Part shown: piece by piece, positions 7,809-14,850 of the stretch | How the letters are laid out: every line of letters begins with the position of its first letter | Numbering within the stretch: the stretch's first letter is position 1 | DNA from: Spirochaetaceae bacterium | GTDB lineage: Bacteria > Spirochaetota > Spirochaetia > Treponematales > Breznakiellaceae | NCBI GenBank assembly: GCA_031280705.1 | Contig: JAITGJ010000010.1 | Location: 1 to 17,853 of the forward strand | Reading direction: 5' to 3' | Length of the DNA stretch: 17,853 nt | Made by a program: the position numbers and the translations under genes | Notes under the pieces: model-generated | What the model saw: only the letters and a program-made list of their open reading frames with translations | Database searches by the model: none | Told to the model about the DNA's origin: nothing

Positions 7809-7840
7809 AAAAAAAGGGCGCGGCCCTGTAAGCCGCGCCC
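7809..7840 (-). terminator. Strong Rho-independent terminator of the GLUG lipoprotein gene
   Basis: On the minus strand GGGCGCGGC, a 7-nt loop and GCCGCGCCC (7840-7816) are followed directly by seven T residues (7815-7809). It lies about 80 nt after the lipoprotein stop. Another small hairpin, CACAGGC (7881-7887) with GCCTGTG (7900-7906), lies between the stop and this terminator. Plus-strand transcripts would not see a T-tract here. Confidence 0.9.
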
Positions 7841-7917
7841 CCTACACACTCCGTAATGATGCCCAAAATTTTACAAGTACCACAGGCCCCTTGTACACTG
7901 CCTGTGTGCGTTTACGG

Positions 7918-9633
7918 TTATTCCCACCACAGGCAGGGAAAGTCATCCGGGCCGGGGCTGTCGCTTGAGGTACCCATAGACTTCCAGTAGTGGCCGGGGC
8001 CGGAACCGTCGGCGTTGTTGATCTGCCAGAGAGGTTCAGAGTCAGAGTCGCCGCGGGGCCAGCCGCCAGCGCTGAATTGCTGGGAGGAGGCGGTACCGCT
8101 GTTATCGCAGATCGGCAAGCTTGCGTCCCCGCCCGGAATCCAGAAGCAGGCTTGGATGGTGCCCTGATTATTCGACACCACCCAGCCGCCCCAGCCAGCC
8201 GGATCATACACTGGTCCAACATTGTAGCAGGCGGTGATGGTCCCGTTGTTATACGCCGCCACGCCGCCAGCCTCGCTTGCCGTGGTAACCGTACCGGTGT
8301 TGTAGCAGGCGGTGATGGTCCCGTTGTTCTCGTCCACCACGCCCCCGGCACGCTGAACGGTTGTAACCGCGCCTTTATTGGAACAGGCGATGATAGCCCC
8401 GTTGTTCCACCCCGTCACGCCGCCGCCGTAACCGATGTTCGCCGTAACCGTGCCGGTATTGGAGCAGCCCTCGATGCGCCCCCCAGTATCGACCACCCCT
8501 GCCACGCCTCCGACTATTTGGCTTCCCGTAACCTGACCGTCAAAGGAGCAGCCCTCGATGCGCCCCCCAGTACCGACCCGCCCTGCCACGCCGCCGACTG
8601 TTGCGTTTCCCGCAACCTGACCGTCAAAGGAGCAGCCCTCGATGCGCCCTCCATTAATCGCCGCAATGCCGCCAACATCGATGTTTCCCGCAACCGAACC
8701 CGACACGAGGGTGTTTTTGACGGTGCCGGAGAAGAAAGAGAACAGCCCTACCCAGTCATCTTGGGACCTGTCTATATACAGGTTTGCAAGCCGCCTGCCG
8801 TCCCCGTCAAATGTTCCGGTGAACCACACGGCGCTATCCCCGATCGGCTCCCAGTTGTGAGGGCGCGGCGCAAGAACATTTCCGCTTACGGACACGGGAG
8901 ATCCCAGCAGGTCCAAGTCCCGTGTCAACCGGTACGCGCCGCGCAGAGTCTCCATGTCCCTGTCTATCAATGCCAGTTCCCCCACGGTGCTTATGGGGAT
9001 ATAGGGCACACCCGGATCATTGGGGTTATTTGCCGCCGCCGCCCTGAACTGGAGCTTTCCGTCCGCGCCGATATTCAGCAGCACCGGATCGCTCATGTCA
9101 TACGCGCGGGACAAGAGTATGTTCTCATTGCTGGTCAGGATTTTCAGCGTATGATAGGTTTTTCCCGCTCCGCCCTGATCGTTCCAGTGGTCATCATAGA
9201 GCCTCACCTCGCCGTTCACATCGTCAACATACCCGTCGGCTACTCCCCCGTCGGTAAAGTACACCCGCACGGGGAAATAGCCGCCTGACTGGGGGATGTA
9301 GCTTCCGCTTATCTTGATGCTGGAGCGAACGGAAGGCCCGCCCGCGACTTTTACCCATTTTTCGCCGTCATACCGGTAAATATTGTTCTCGGCGGTATTC
9401 CGGTAGAGCCAGCCCTTTTGGGGCGCGCCCCAGGCCGTGGCCGCTTCAGCCTCGCTCACCGCTTCGCCCTTCCAGATGTCGCCGTCCCCCTCGGGTCCCG
9501 GGACCACAACGGTGGATTCGTTATTTGAAATATGCCAGAAGCCATGCGGCGGGAGGCAGGACGAAAATAAGAGCGCGATTACCGCGAGGAGGACAGGCGC
9601 ATAAAGGCCGCCGCGTCCCGCGCTATGCGTCAA
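7918..9633 (-). CDS. Surface lipoprotein with GLUG-like repeats, probably phase-variable
   Basis: The 571-codon frame, counted from a TTG at 9633, begins with a hydrophobic export segment ending in the spirochete-style lipobox LLFSSC (Cys26). It continues with a short WLYRNTAENNIYRYDGEKW motif at about 75-93, a beta-rich region, and seven or so 26-28-residue GLUG-type repeats (about 300-498) of the form GGRIEGCSFDGQV..GGVAG and NNGTITACYNTGTV..GGVA. The C-terminus is LWQINN..HYWKSMG..FPCLWWE. Such repeats form beta-helical surface or adhesin-like proteins, so an exposed adhesive role is likely but unproven. No ribosome site precedes the TTG and no ATG or GTG lies between it and the signal segment. 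A well-formed ATG start at 9686 is out of frame by one base across a 13-C tract. The real N-terminus is therefore probably upstream when the tract has 14 C. Product name is by motif reading. Confidence 0.85.
   Translation of the reverse strand: MTHSAGRGGLYAPVLLAVIALLFSSCLPPHGFWHISNNESTVVVPGPEGDGDIWKGEAVSEAEAATAWGAPQKGWLYRNTAENNIYRYDGEKWVKVAGGPSVRSSIKISGSYIPQSGGYFPVRVYFTDGGVADGYVDDVNGEVRLYDDHWNDQGGAGKTYHTLKILTSNENILLSRAYDMSDPVLLNIGADGKLQFRAAAANNPNDPGVPYIPISTVGELALIDRDMETLRGAYRLTRDLDLLGSPVSVSGNVLAPRPHNWEPIGDSAVWFTGTFDGDGRRLANLYIDRSQDDWVGLFSFFSGTVKNTLVSGSVAGNIDVGGIAAINGGRIEGCSFDGQVAGNATVGGVAGRVGTGGRIEGCSFDGQVTGSQIVGGVAGVVDTGGRIEGCSNTGTVTANIGYGGGVTGWNNGAIIACSNKGAVTTVQRAGGVVDENNGTITACYNTGTVTTASEAGGVAAYNNGTITACYNVGPVYDPAGWGGWVVSNNQGTIQACFWIPGGDASLPICDNSGTASSQQFSAGGWPRGDSDSEPLWQINNADGSGPGHYWKSMGTSSDSPGPDDFPCLWWE
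8222..8649. repeat. Near-identical DNA direct repeats within the GLUG region
   Basis: A 29-bp sequence beginning TTGTAGCAGGCGGTGATGG occurs at 8222-8250 and 8300-8328 (period 78 nt). A 36-bp sequence beginning AACCTGACCGTCAAAGGAGC occurs at 8530-8565 and 8614-8649 (period 84 nt). A 28-bp sequence beginning GGAGCAGCCCTCGATGCG occurs at 8461-8488 and 8545-8572. All periods are multiples of three, so unequal recombination would add or delete whole protein repeats in frame. Confidence 0.9.
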
Positions 9634-9635
9634 AT

Positions 9636-9686
9636 TTACATCTGGGGGGGGGGGGGAGACTGGACCGAATAAAAATGTGTTTTCAT
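9636..9686 (-). other. Upstream ATG reading frame entering the poly-C tract (OFF-state N-terminus)
   Basis: On the minus strand a GGAG lies 10 nt upstream of the ATG at 9686-9684. This opens MKTHFYSVQSPPPPQM and then stops at TAA (9638-9636). With 14 instead of 13 C the same ATG would read MKTHFYSVQS, Pro5, DVNLTHSAGRGG and continue through the lipobox into the lipoprotein. It has a better translation start than the downstream TTG. It is described as part of the lipoprotein gene, not as a separate peptide gene. Confidence 0.7.
9644..9656. repeat. 13-nt homopolymer (G on plus strand, C on coding strand)
   Basis: Thirteen consecutive G residues on the plus strand lie between the upstream ATG and the lipoprotein frame. 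It is by far the longest homopolymer in the window. Tracts of this kind mutate by slipped-strand mispairing; poly-G tracts near tpr genes of Treponema pallidum are a known precedent. Confidence 0.95.
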
Positions 9687-9800
9687 AACAAACCTACTCC
9701 AGTACCGGACTGCCTTTACTATCGGCATATTTTCGCAAAAGCGAATAATCCAGTTATTTGAGGCAGTCGCAAAATTGCAATTGCAATTACCTCATTTATG

Positions 9801-9828
9801 ATTATATTACATTTTTCCGGTTTGTCAA
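9801..9828 (-). promoter_or_regulatory. Consensus promoter of the GLUG lipoprotein gene
   Basis: On the minus strand there is a perfect TTGACA (9828-9823), a 16-nt spacer and a perfect TATAAT (9806-9801). The start of transcription is expected near 9794, leaving a leader of about 108 nt before the ATG at 9686. The leader holds a TTGCAATTGCAA palindrome (9775-9786) and a small TTCGC/GCGAA hairpin (9732-9745). Confidence 0.85.
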
Positions 9829-9924
9829 CCTTTCACCGGCACTTTTCACCGGGCGCGCGCCATGATTTCTCATTTCCGATAACATCAGGTAGCGGAACAC
9901 CGGAAGGATCACTATACTGAGGTC

Positions 9925-10899
9925 ATGCACAGTGGGACCGTTCCTTCCATGCCTCCCTGGTCCGCCCTTGCCGGTTACGCGCAGACCCTTTCCCTTCCCG
10001 GCGGCGAAACCCTTTTTTATTATGACTCGTTCACACCGGCCGGGGGAGCCGTTCATGCCGGCGGCGGGCGGCCCACCCTGATGCTGATACACGGCCTGGG
10101 GGACGAGGCCGACACGTGGCGGCATCTTTTCCCCCTCCTCGCGCCGCGCTTCCGCATCCTCGCGCCGGACCTTCCCGGATTCGGGCGTTCCCTGGTTCAG
10201 GGCCGCGTCTCCGTCCGCCGCCACATCCAGGCGGCGCTGTACCTGCTGGAACACGCCGCGCCGGGATCCGAAGCGATATTCGCGGGTAACTCCATGGGCG
10301 CGCTGATTGCCCAGGGCACGGCGTTCGCGCTCCCCCACCGGACGCGGCTCCTTATCCTCATAGACGGCGCTTTTCCTTCGGATATGAAAGCGTCGCCGGG
10401 CCTTTTGCTCGCCGCCCTGCCGGGCATCGGCAACAGCCACTACCGCCGTTTCAGGCAGGACCACGAAGGCGCGTGGCGCTCGCTCTTCCCCTATTATGCG
10501 GACCTTGACGCGCTCAGCGGGGCGGACAAGGCGTTTTTACGGGAACGGGTTATCGCGCGGGTGGAAAGCCGGAGCCAGGAACGCGCGTATTTTCAATCGT
10601 ACCGCAGCCTGATCTGGAAACAGCTTGCGACAGGCGCGGACATGGGCGTGGACTTGCTCCGGTTTTGCGGCGAAAGCGAAGGGAGCGGGAAAGTCAGCTT
10701 TATCTGGGGAGAAGCGGACCGGATACTTCCCCCGGAAACGGCCGCTCTTGCGCGGGAATTTGCGCCGGGCGGCTCCTTCACGCTTATTCCGGGGGCGGGG
10801 CACCTTCCCCAACAGGAAAAACCCGCCGAAACCGCCGCCGCGATACGGGACGCCATTGCGGGCAGCGCCCCCATAACCGGCGCGGATGGTAAGTTCTGA
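9925..10899 (+). CDS. Alpha/beta-fold hydrolase
   Basis: The 324-residue protein has the canonical alpha/beta-hydrolase pattern: LMLIHGLGDEADTW (oxyanion-hole HG at 56-57), LAPDLPGFGRS (79-89), nucleophile elbow AGNSMGA with Ser123, FIWGEADRILPP with the acid Asp265, and GAGHLPQQEKP with His293. A cap segment spans about 150-245. There is no signal peptide, so it is probably cytoplasmic. The substrate cannot be told from sequence; the nearest general type is the MenH/BioH/lactone-hydrolase class. The ATG at 9925 follows GAGGTC closely, with unusually short spacing. A TATACT at 9913-9918 would place transcription start at about the ATG. aroC begins 12 nt after its stop, so the pair is likely one transcript. 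A role in aromatic biosynthesis is not implied by the motifs. Confidence 0.9.
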   Translation: MHSGTVPSMPPWSALAGYAQTLSLPGGETLFYYDSFTPAGGAVHAGGGRPTLMLIHGLGDEADTWRHLFPLLAPRFRILAPDLPGFGRSLVQGRVSVRRHIQAALYLLEHAAPGSEAIFAGNSMGALIAQGTAFALPHRTRLLILIDGAFPSDMKASPGLLLAALPGIGNSHYRRFRQDHEGAWRSLFPYYADLDALSGADKAFLRERVIARVESRSQERAYFQSYRSLIWKQLATGADMGVDLLRFCGESEGSGKVSFIWGEADRILPPETAALAREFAPGGSFTLIPGAGHLPQQEKPAETAAAIRDAIAGSAPITGADGKF

Positions 10900-10911
10900 T
10901 GCGGGACGGAC

Positions 10912-12033
10912 ATGGGCGGCAATAGTTTCGGCACGCTCTTTACGGCGCTTACCTTTGGGGAAAGCCACGGCCCCGCCGTGGGCTGTGTGGTGGACGGCTG
11001 CCCGGCGGGCGTGCCGCTTGATACCGAAACCATACGGCGGGACCTTGCCCGCCGCCGTCCCGGCGCGGGGGGGCCGGTCTCCGCCCGCCGGGAAGATGAC
11101 GAACCGGAAATTCTTTCCGGCGTATTCCGGGGAAAAACCCTGGGAACGCCCATCGCCATAACCGTGCGGAACGGCGGCGCCCGCTCATCTGATTATGACG
11201 CGCTCAAAGATGTGTACCGCCCCGGCCACGCCGACTGGACATGGGAGGCGAAATACGGCGTCCGGGATTACCGGGGAGGCGGGCGTTCTTCAGGCCGGGA
11301 AACCGTGGGCCGGGTTGCCGCCGGGGCCGTGGCGCGCGCGTTTCTTTCCGGGTTCGGCATCGGCATACGCGCATGGACCGGAGAGGCGGCGGGGTTTACC
11401 GCGCCCGGCCCCGAACATGAATCGTTCAACCTGGACGAAGCGGAACGGAACGCCCTTCGTATGCCCCACCGCGAAACGGCGGAACGCGCGCTTCTGGAGA
11501 TAGAAAACCTGCGCGGCGCGGGAGACAGCGCCGGAGGCGTGGTTGCCTGCCGGGTAAGCGCCCTGCCGCCGGGACTGGGAGAACCCGTATTCGAAAAACT
11601 TGACGCGCTCATTGCCCACGCCATGCTTTCCATCGGCGCGGCAAAGGGCGTTGAGTTTGGCGCGGGTTTTTCCGCCGCTTCGCTTAAAGGCTCACAAATG
11701 AACGATCGCCCCGTTCCCGCGCCGGCGGAAACGGCCCTGCCCGGGGGAACACTTCCGCCGGGCGTCCCGGCAATCGGCTTTGCCGAAAACCGCGCGGGCG
11801 GCGTTTTGGGAGGCCTTTCCACCGGGATGCCGCTGGAATTCCGCGTAGTCTTTAAACCGCCGCCGTCCATCGCGCGGGCACAGGAAACGCGCGACCGCGC
11901 GGGCGGACCGCGGATTATCGAGATTCCGGGCCGCCACGATATCTGCGTGTGCCCCCGCGCCGTTCCCGTGGTGGAGGCAATGGCCGCGCTCGTACTGGCC
12001 GACCTTCTGCTCCAGTCCCGCGTATCCCGCTAA
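10912..12033 (+). CDS. aroC: Chorismate synthase
   Basis: This enzyme converts 5-enolpyruvylshikimate-3-phosphate to chorismate using reduced FMN, the last common step of aromatic biosynthesis. The 373-residue length is normal for the family. Signatures visible: GNSFGTLFTALTFGESHGPA (catalytic His19), DYRGGGRSSGRETVGRVAAG (119-138), SLKGSQMND (258-266), AGGVLGGLSTGMPLEFRV (295-312), KPPPSIARAQET (315-326) and GRHDICVCPRAVPVVEAMAA (340-359). A weak GGACGG lies a few nt before the ATG. It follows the hydrolase gene by 12 nt. A 7-G run at 11067-11073 sits inside a Gly codon stretch and does not disturb the frame. All key regions are intact. Confidence 0.98.
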   Translation: MGGNSFGTLFTALTFGESHGPAVGCVVDGCPAGVPLDTETIRRDLARRRPGAGGPVSARREDDEPEILSGVFRGKTLGTPIAITVRNGGARSSDYDALKDVYRPGHADWTWEAKYGVRDYRGGGRSSGRETVGRVAAGAVARAFLSGFGIGIRAWTGEAAGFTAPGPEHESFNLDEAERNALRMPHRETAERALLEIENLRGAGDSAGGVVACRVSALPPGLGEPVFEKLDALIAHAMLSIGAAKGVEFGAGFSAASLKGSQMNDRPVPAPAETALPGGTLPPGVPAIGFAENRAGGVLGGLSTGMPLEFRVVFKPPPSIARAQETRDRAGGPRIIEIPGRHDICVCPRAVPVVEAMAALVLADLLLQSRVSR

Positions 12034-12111
12034 GGCCGCCGTTCTGTACTCAATACGGGAGCGTTTTAGTCCCCAACAAGCGAACATTTTAGTTTCTAAT
12101 AAATCCGCACC

Positions 12112-12135
12112 GGAATCATAGCAGTTAGTGATTCC
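12112..12135. repeat. Small inverted repeat in the aroC/DUF815 gap
   Basis: GGAATCA (12112-12118) and TGATTCC (12129-12135) form a 7-bp stem with a 10-nt loop. No T-tract follows on the plus strand. The stretch 12034-12188 around it is AT-richer than the genes and I see no convincing coding sequence there. Confidence 0.4.
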
Positions 12136-12188
12136 AACAACGCAACAATACTTCGTCCATTACCCGTGTAATTTTTAGTTTGTATTTA

Positions 12189-12230
12189 GGGAACCTCTAA
12201 AAACTGAAGTTTTAGAGATGCCCTTTATAT
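12189..12230 (+). terminator. Palindromic repeat, possible aroC terminator
   Basis: CTCTAAAA and TTTTAGAG form the core stem of a hairpin extended by GGG (12189-12191) and CCC (12221-12223), with TTTATATATTTTC following on the plus strand. It could end the hydrolase-aroC transcript, about 155 nt after the aroC stop. The minus-strand core TCTAAAACTTCAGTTT differs at one base from the palindrome at 17745-17760, which suggests a dispersed repeat family. Confidence 0.55.
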
Positions 12231-12298
12231 ATTTTCATTCTTAATCTTTCCGGCATAATACCGCGATAAATTTTTTTGAGACTTGAAATATAAAACAT
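12212..12298 (-). CDS. Possible 28-residue peptide ORF or gene remnant
   Basis: Directly after the DUF815 gene on the same strand, AGGAG (12309-12305) lies 6 nt before an ATG at 12298. This opens 28 codons: MFYISSLKKIYRGIMPERLR then MKIYKGHL, ending at a TAA that lies inside the palindromic repeat at 12189-12223. The peptide is basic with an amphipathic pattern, and its AT-rich codons are unlike the neighbours. It could be a real small protein of the operon or the 5' end of a foreign gene cut off by the repeat. I do not recognise a family with confidence. Confidence 0.35.
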   Translation of the reverse strand: MFYISSLKKIYRGIMPERLRMKIYKGHL

Positions 12299-12327
12299 AA
12301 TTTTCTCCTGCGGCTGTCTGGGAGGGG

Positions 12328-14037
12328 CTATTCCCAGGGAAATTTGAGCAGGCGGACGCCGCTTTTTCCGCCCGGTGTCCCGCTTGAGCCCACGGCGCCG
12401 GCTGTCCCCGGGCTGCTTCCGGCGGCCGGACCGGCGGCAGCCGGGGTGCTTCCGGCGGCGGATAATTCGGCGCCTGCGCCCGGCAGAGGCGCCTTCCGGG
12501 CAAAACCCGGCGCCTCAGGGATAGTGCCGGCGGGATGGCTGGACGTGAGCCAGTCCACGTACTGCACCGCCGTCCGGGGGGAGCGTCCGTTGAACCAGCG
12601 TTCCCAGCGGAGGGCATTTTCCCGGAATACACGGCGCTCTTCGCTTTCTTCTCCGGCAGCGGGGGAAAGGACGCCGCGCTTTATGGCGATATGTTCGGCA
12701 ATGGCAAGGTATTCTTCCTGCCCCGGCGCGATAAACACGACGGTAAGGCCAAAACGATCGGAAAGGGAAAACTGTTCCTGCATGGTGTCGAACGCCCGCA
12801 CGTCGCCGGAAGCCGCCGCATGCGCGGCCTCCGCCGTGGCAGGACGGTCCGCAGTGCGCTCCTTGACGAGGTGGCGGCGGTTGCTCGTGGCGTAGACCAC
12901 CACATTGGAAGGCCGCGCCTCAATGCCGCCTTCAAGCAAGGCTTTGAGGCTGCGGAACGAATCATCGGTTGTCTCAAACGAAAGATCATCAATAAACAGA
13001 ACGAACTTCTGGGAACGTGCGGCGAGGAGGCCCAGAATGACGGGAAGGTCGGACAGGTCCGCCTTGCCGGTTTCCAGGAGCTTAAGTCCCTGATTGGCAA
13101 ATTCCCGGCACACGGCCTTGACGGTAGCGGACTTTCCCGTACCCCGGTCCCCGTACAGGAGGAGGTTATTCGCGGCGCGGCCCTCCAGAAATTGCAGCGT
13201 ATTTGCTATCACCACGTTCCGCTGATCTTCGTAACCGCACAGATCGTCCAGCGTAACGGGATCGGGATTAAGCACCGGCCGGAGCGCGTATGAAAGAAAA
13301 GCCGGAGCGCCGCCGGAGGGAAGGCCCGGCGCGGGGTACCAGGGGAAGACCGGCGCCCCGCCCGTCCCCTCGGCCGCCTGGGGAAAGGTCCAGTAAAACG
13401 AGTCGAACTGCCCCAAAAGCCCCGCGCCAAACGTGCGAAGATAGTCACCTATCGCGGGCATGGCCAGCGCCCAGTTCCCGTCTTCGGGGAAGATGCGCAG
13501 CAGGACGCCCGCATCGCAGGATAAAGCGCCCGGCCCCCGCGCGGCGGGAGCCGGACGGGAAGCGGCCCAGAACACCCGGCTTTCTTCTTCCACGCTGAGG
13601 GCGTTTTGTTCAAGGCCGTTTTTCCGCAAAATATCGGCAATATAAAATCCAAGGCCGCGAATATCAAAATCAGCGATGCGCCCCAGCCGCGCGAGGTCCG
13701 CCTTCGCCATAGCCGCCAGGACGGGAGGCAGCGTCTCCGCGCGTTCCGCGGCCTGGGTATAGGGATTGTCGTCGGTCAGGGCAAGCCACGCAACGGTGAG
13801 ATAAAAAGAATAATCCCGCTGGCAGAGGATAAACGAACCGGTAAAGGCCGCCCAGTCCTGAATAATATCCAGGGCGCCCACCGCCTCCTCAAAAACCGGC
13901 GAATCGTCCCGGTCCCCGGCCATATCCTCAAGCAGGGTCCGCAAATTTGCCAGAACCGGACTTTCCCTCACATTGATAAAGAGGGAAAGCCCTGAGATAT
14001 CCGCCAGTGCCGCATAAATACGCCCGGAAATGTTCAT
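12328..14037 (-). CDS. DUF815-family AAA+ ATPase
   Basis: The 569-residue protein has a helical N-terminal region (1-250) of unknown function. Its ATPase domain is characteristic of DUF815: Walker A LLLYGDRGTGKSATVKAV (296-303 is GDRGTGKS), a Walker B-like KFVLFIDDLSFE (344-355), LKALLEGGIEARPSNVVVYATSNRRHLVKE (split: LKALLEGGIEARPSN, VVVYATSNRRHLVKE), and SLSDRFGLTVVF with a sensor/arginine-finger-like Arg428. The C-terminal 70 residues (500-569) are a Pro/Ala/Gly/Ser-rich tail ending LLKFPWE, probably disordered. The family is widespread but its substrate is unknown. The ATG at 14037 overlaps the rnfB stop as ATGA, so translation is probably coupled to the Rnf operon. A role in Rnf assembly is only a guess from position. 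Confidence 0.92.
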   Translation of the reverse strand: MNISGRIYAALADISGLSLFINVRESPVLANLRTLLEDMAGDRDDSPVFEEAVGALDIIQDWAAFTGSFILCQRDYSFYLTVAWLALTDDNPYTQAAERAETLPPVLAAMAKADLARLGRIADFDIRGLGFYIADILRKNGLEQNALSVEEESRVFWAASRPAPAARGPGALSCDAGVLLRIFPEDGNWALAMPAIGDYLRTFGAGLLGQFDSFYWTFPQAAEGTGGAPVFPWYPAPGLPSGGAPAFLSYALRPVLNPDPVTLDDLCGYEDQRNVVIANTLQFLEGRAANNLLLYGDRGTGKSATVKAVCREFANQGLKLLETGKADLSDLPVILGLLAARSQKFVLFIDDLSFETTDDSFRSLKALLEGGIEARPSNVVVYATSNRRHLVKERTADRPATAEAAHAAASGDVRAFDTMQEQFSLSDRFGLTVVFIAPGQEEYLAIAEHIAIKRGVLSPAAGEESEERRVFRENALRWERWFNGRSPRTAVQYVDWLTSSHPAGTIPEAPGFARKAPLPGAGAELSAAGSTPAAAGPAAGSSPGTAGAVGSSGTPGGKSGVRLLKFPWE

Positions 14038-14840
14038 GCGATTTTAAGGAGCCTCATTACCTTTACCGGGCATTTTTCGGCGCAGGTCCCGCAGGAAGTA
14101 CACTTCGCGTAATCTACCAGGGGAATGCCGTTTTCCATGGTGATACAGTTTACCGGGCAATTTTTGACGCAAACTTCACACTTGATGCAGCCCGCCGTAC
14201 ACGCCTTTCGCACCGCGCCGCGGACAGGATTCCGGTTGGAACAGCGGGTCATGGCCCCGGTCCGGTCCACGGGAACGTCCTTGAGGAGCGCCTGGGGGCA
14301 CTCGGCGACACAGGCTTTACAGCCCGTGCACTTGTCCCGGTCAATCACGGGAAGGCCGTCCGCTCCCATGCTGATCGCACCGAATTTGCAGACGGCGCGG
14401 CAGTCCCCGTAGCCCAGACAGCCCCACGCACAGAGCTTGGTGCCCCCGGTGGAAAGTTTCGCCGCCCGGCAGGTAGCGACGCCTGAGTACTCGCCTTTAA
14501 GGGCGGCGTGTTCCGCCGACCCCCGGCAGGCCAGCACGGAAACGGCCGGCGTTATCGTAACGGCGTCCGTACCCAAAAGGGCGGCGAGTTTGGCCGCCAC
14601 GGCGGAGCCGCCAACGGTACAGGCTCCCGTACCCGCCTCTCCCTTGGCCACCGCCCCGGCATAGCCGTCGCAGCCGGGATACCCGCAGGAACCGCAGTTC
14701 GCGCCGGGCAGCGCCTCCCGGATATTGGCGGTCAGCGGGTCTACCGCGACAAAAAAGAACTCCCGGAAAAAGCCCAGGGCAAACCCCAGGACCAGCGCAA
14801 GCAGGGCGGCAAAAACCGCCGTAATCAATACGATACTCAT
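14034..14840 (-). CDS. rnfB: Rnf complex iron-sulfur subunit B
   Basis: RnfB is the ferredoxin-accepting iron-sulfur subunit of the Rnf ferredoxin:NAD+ oxidoreductase. The 268-residue protein has an N-terminal membrane anchor (about 3-25) and the RnfB-type cluster domain NCGSCGYPGCDGYAGAV (Cys49, 52, 57, with Cys74). Further Cys motifs are CAWGCLGYGDCRAVC (137-151), CTGCKACVAECP (171-182), CIKCEVCVKNCP (218-229) and CTSCGTCAEKCP (247-258), enough for several 4Fe-4S clusters. GAGGAAAAAAGG precedes the ATG. It lies 10 nt after rnfA and overlaps the DUF815 gene. Confidence 0.97.
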   Translation of the reverse strand: MSIVLITAVFAALLALVLGFALGFFREFFFVAVDPLTANIREALPGANCGSCGYPGCDGYAGAVAKGEAGTGACTVGGSAVAAKLAALLGTDAVTITPAVSVLACRGSAEHAALKGEYSGVATCRAAKLSTGGTKLCAWGCLGYGDCRAVCKFGAISMGADGLPVIDRDKCTGCKACVAECPQALLKDVPVDRTGAMTRCSNRNPVRGAVRKACTAGCIKCEVCVKNCPVNCITMENGIPLVDYAKCTSCGTCAEKCPVKVMRLLKIA

Positions 14841-14850
14841 CCTTTTTTCC

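Noticed and set aside
7990..9288. 432-codon plus-strand open frame opposite the GLUG lipoprotein
   Set aside because: Its apparent repeats are the complement of the GLUG DNA repeats. It has no motifs, and the terminator and promoter fit the minus-strand gene.
11067..11073. Run of seven G in aroC as a phase-variation tract
   Set aside because: It is short, lies in a normal Gly codon context of a housekeeping gene, and the frame is intact.
12034..12188. Possible transposase or tRNA remnant in the AT-rich gap
   Set aside because: I found only very short frames and no cloverleaf or terminal inverted repeats that I could support.
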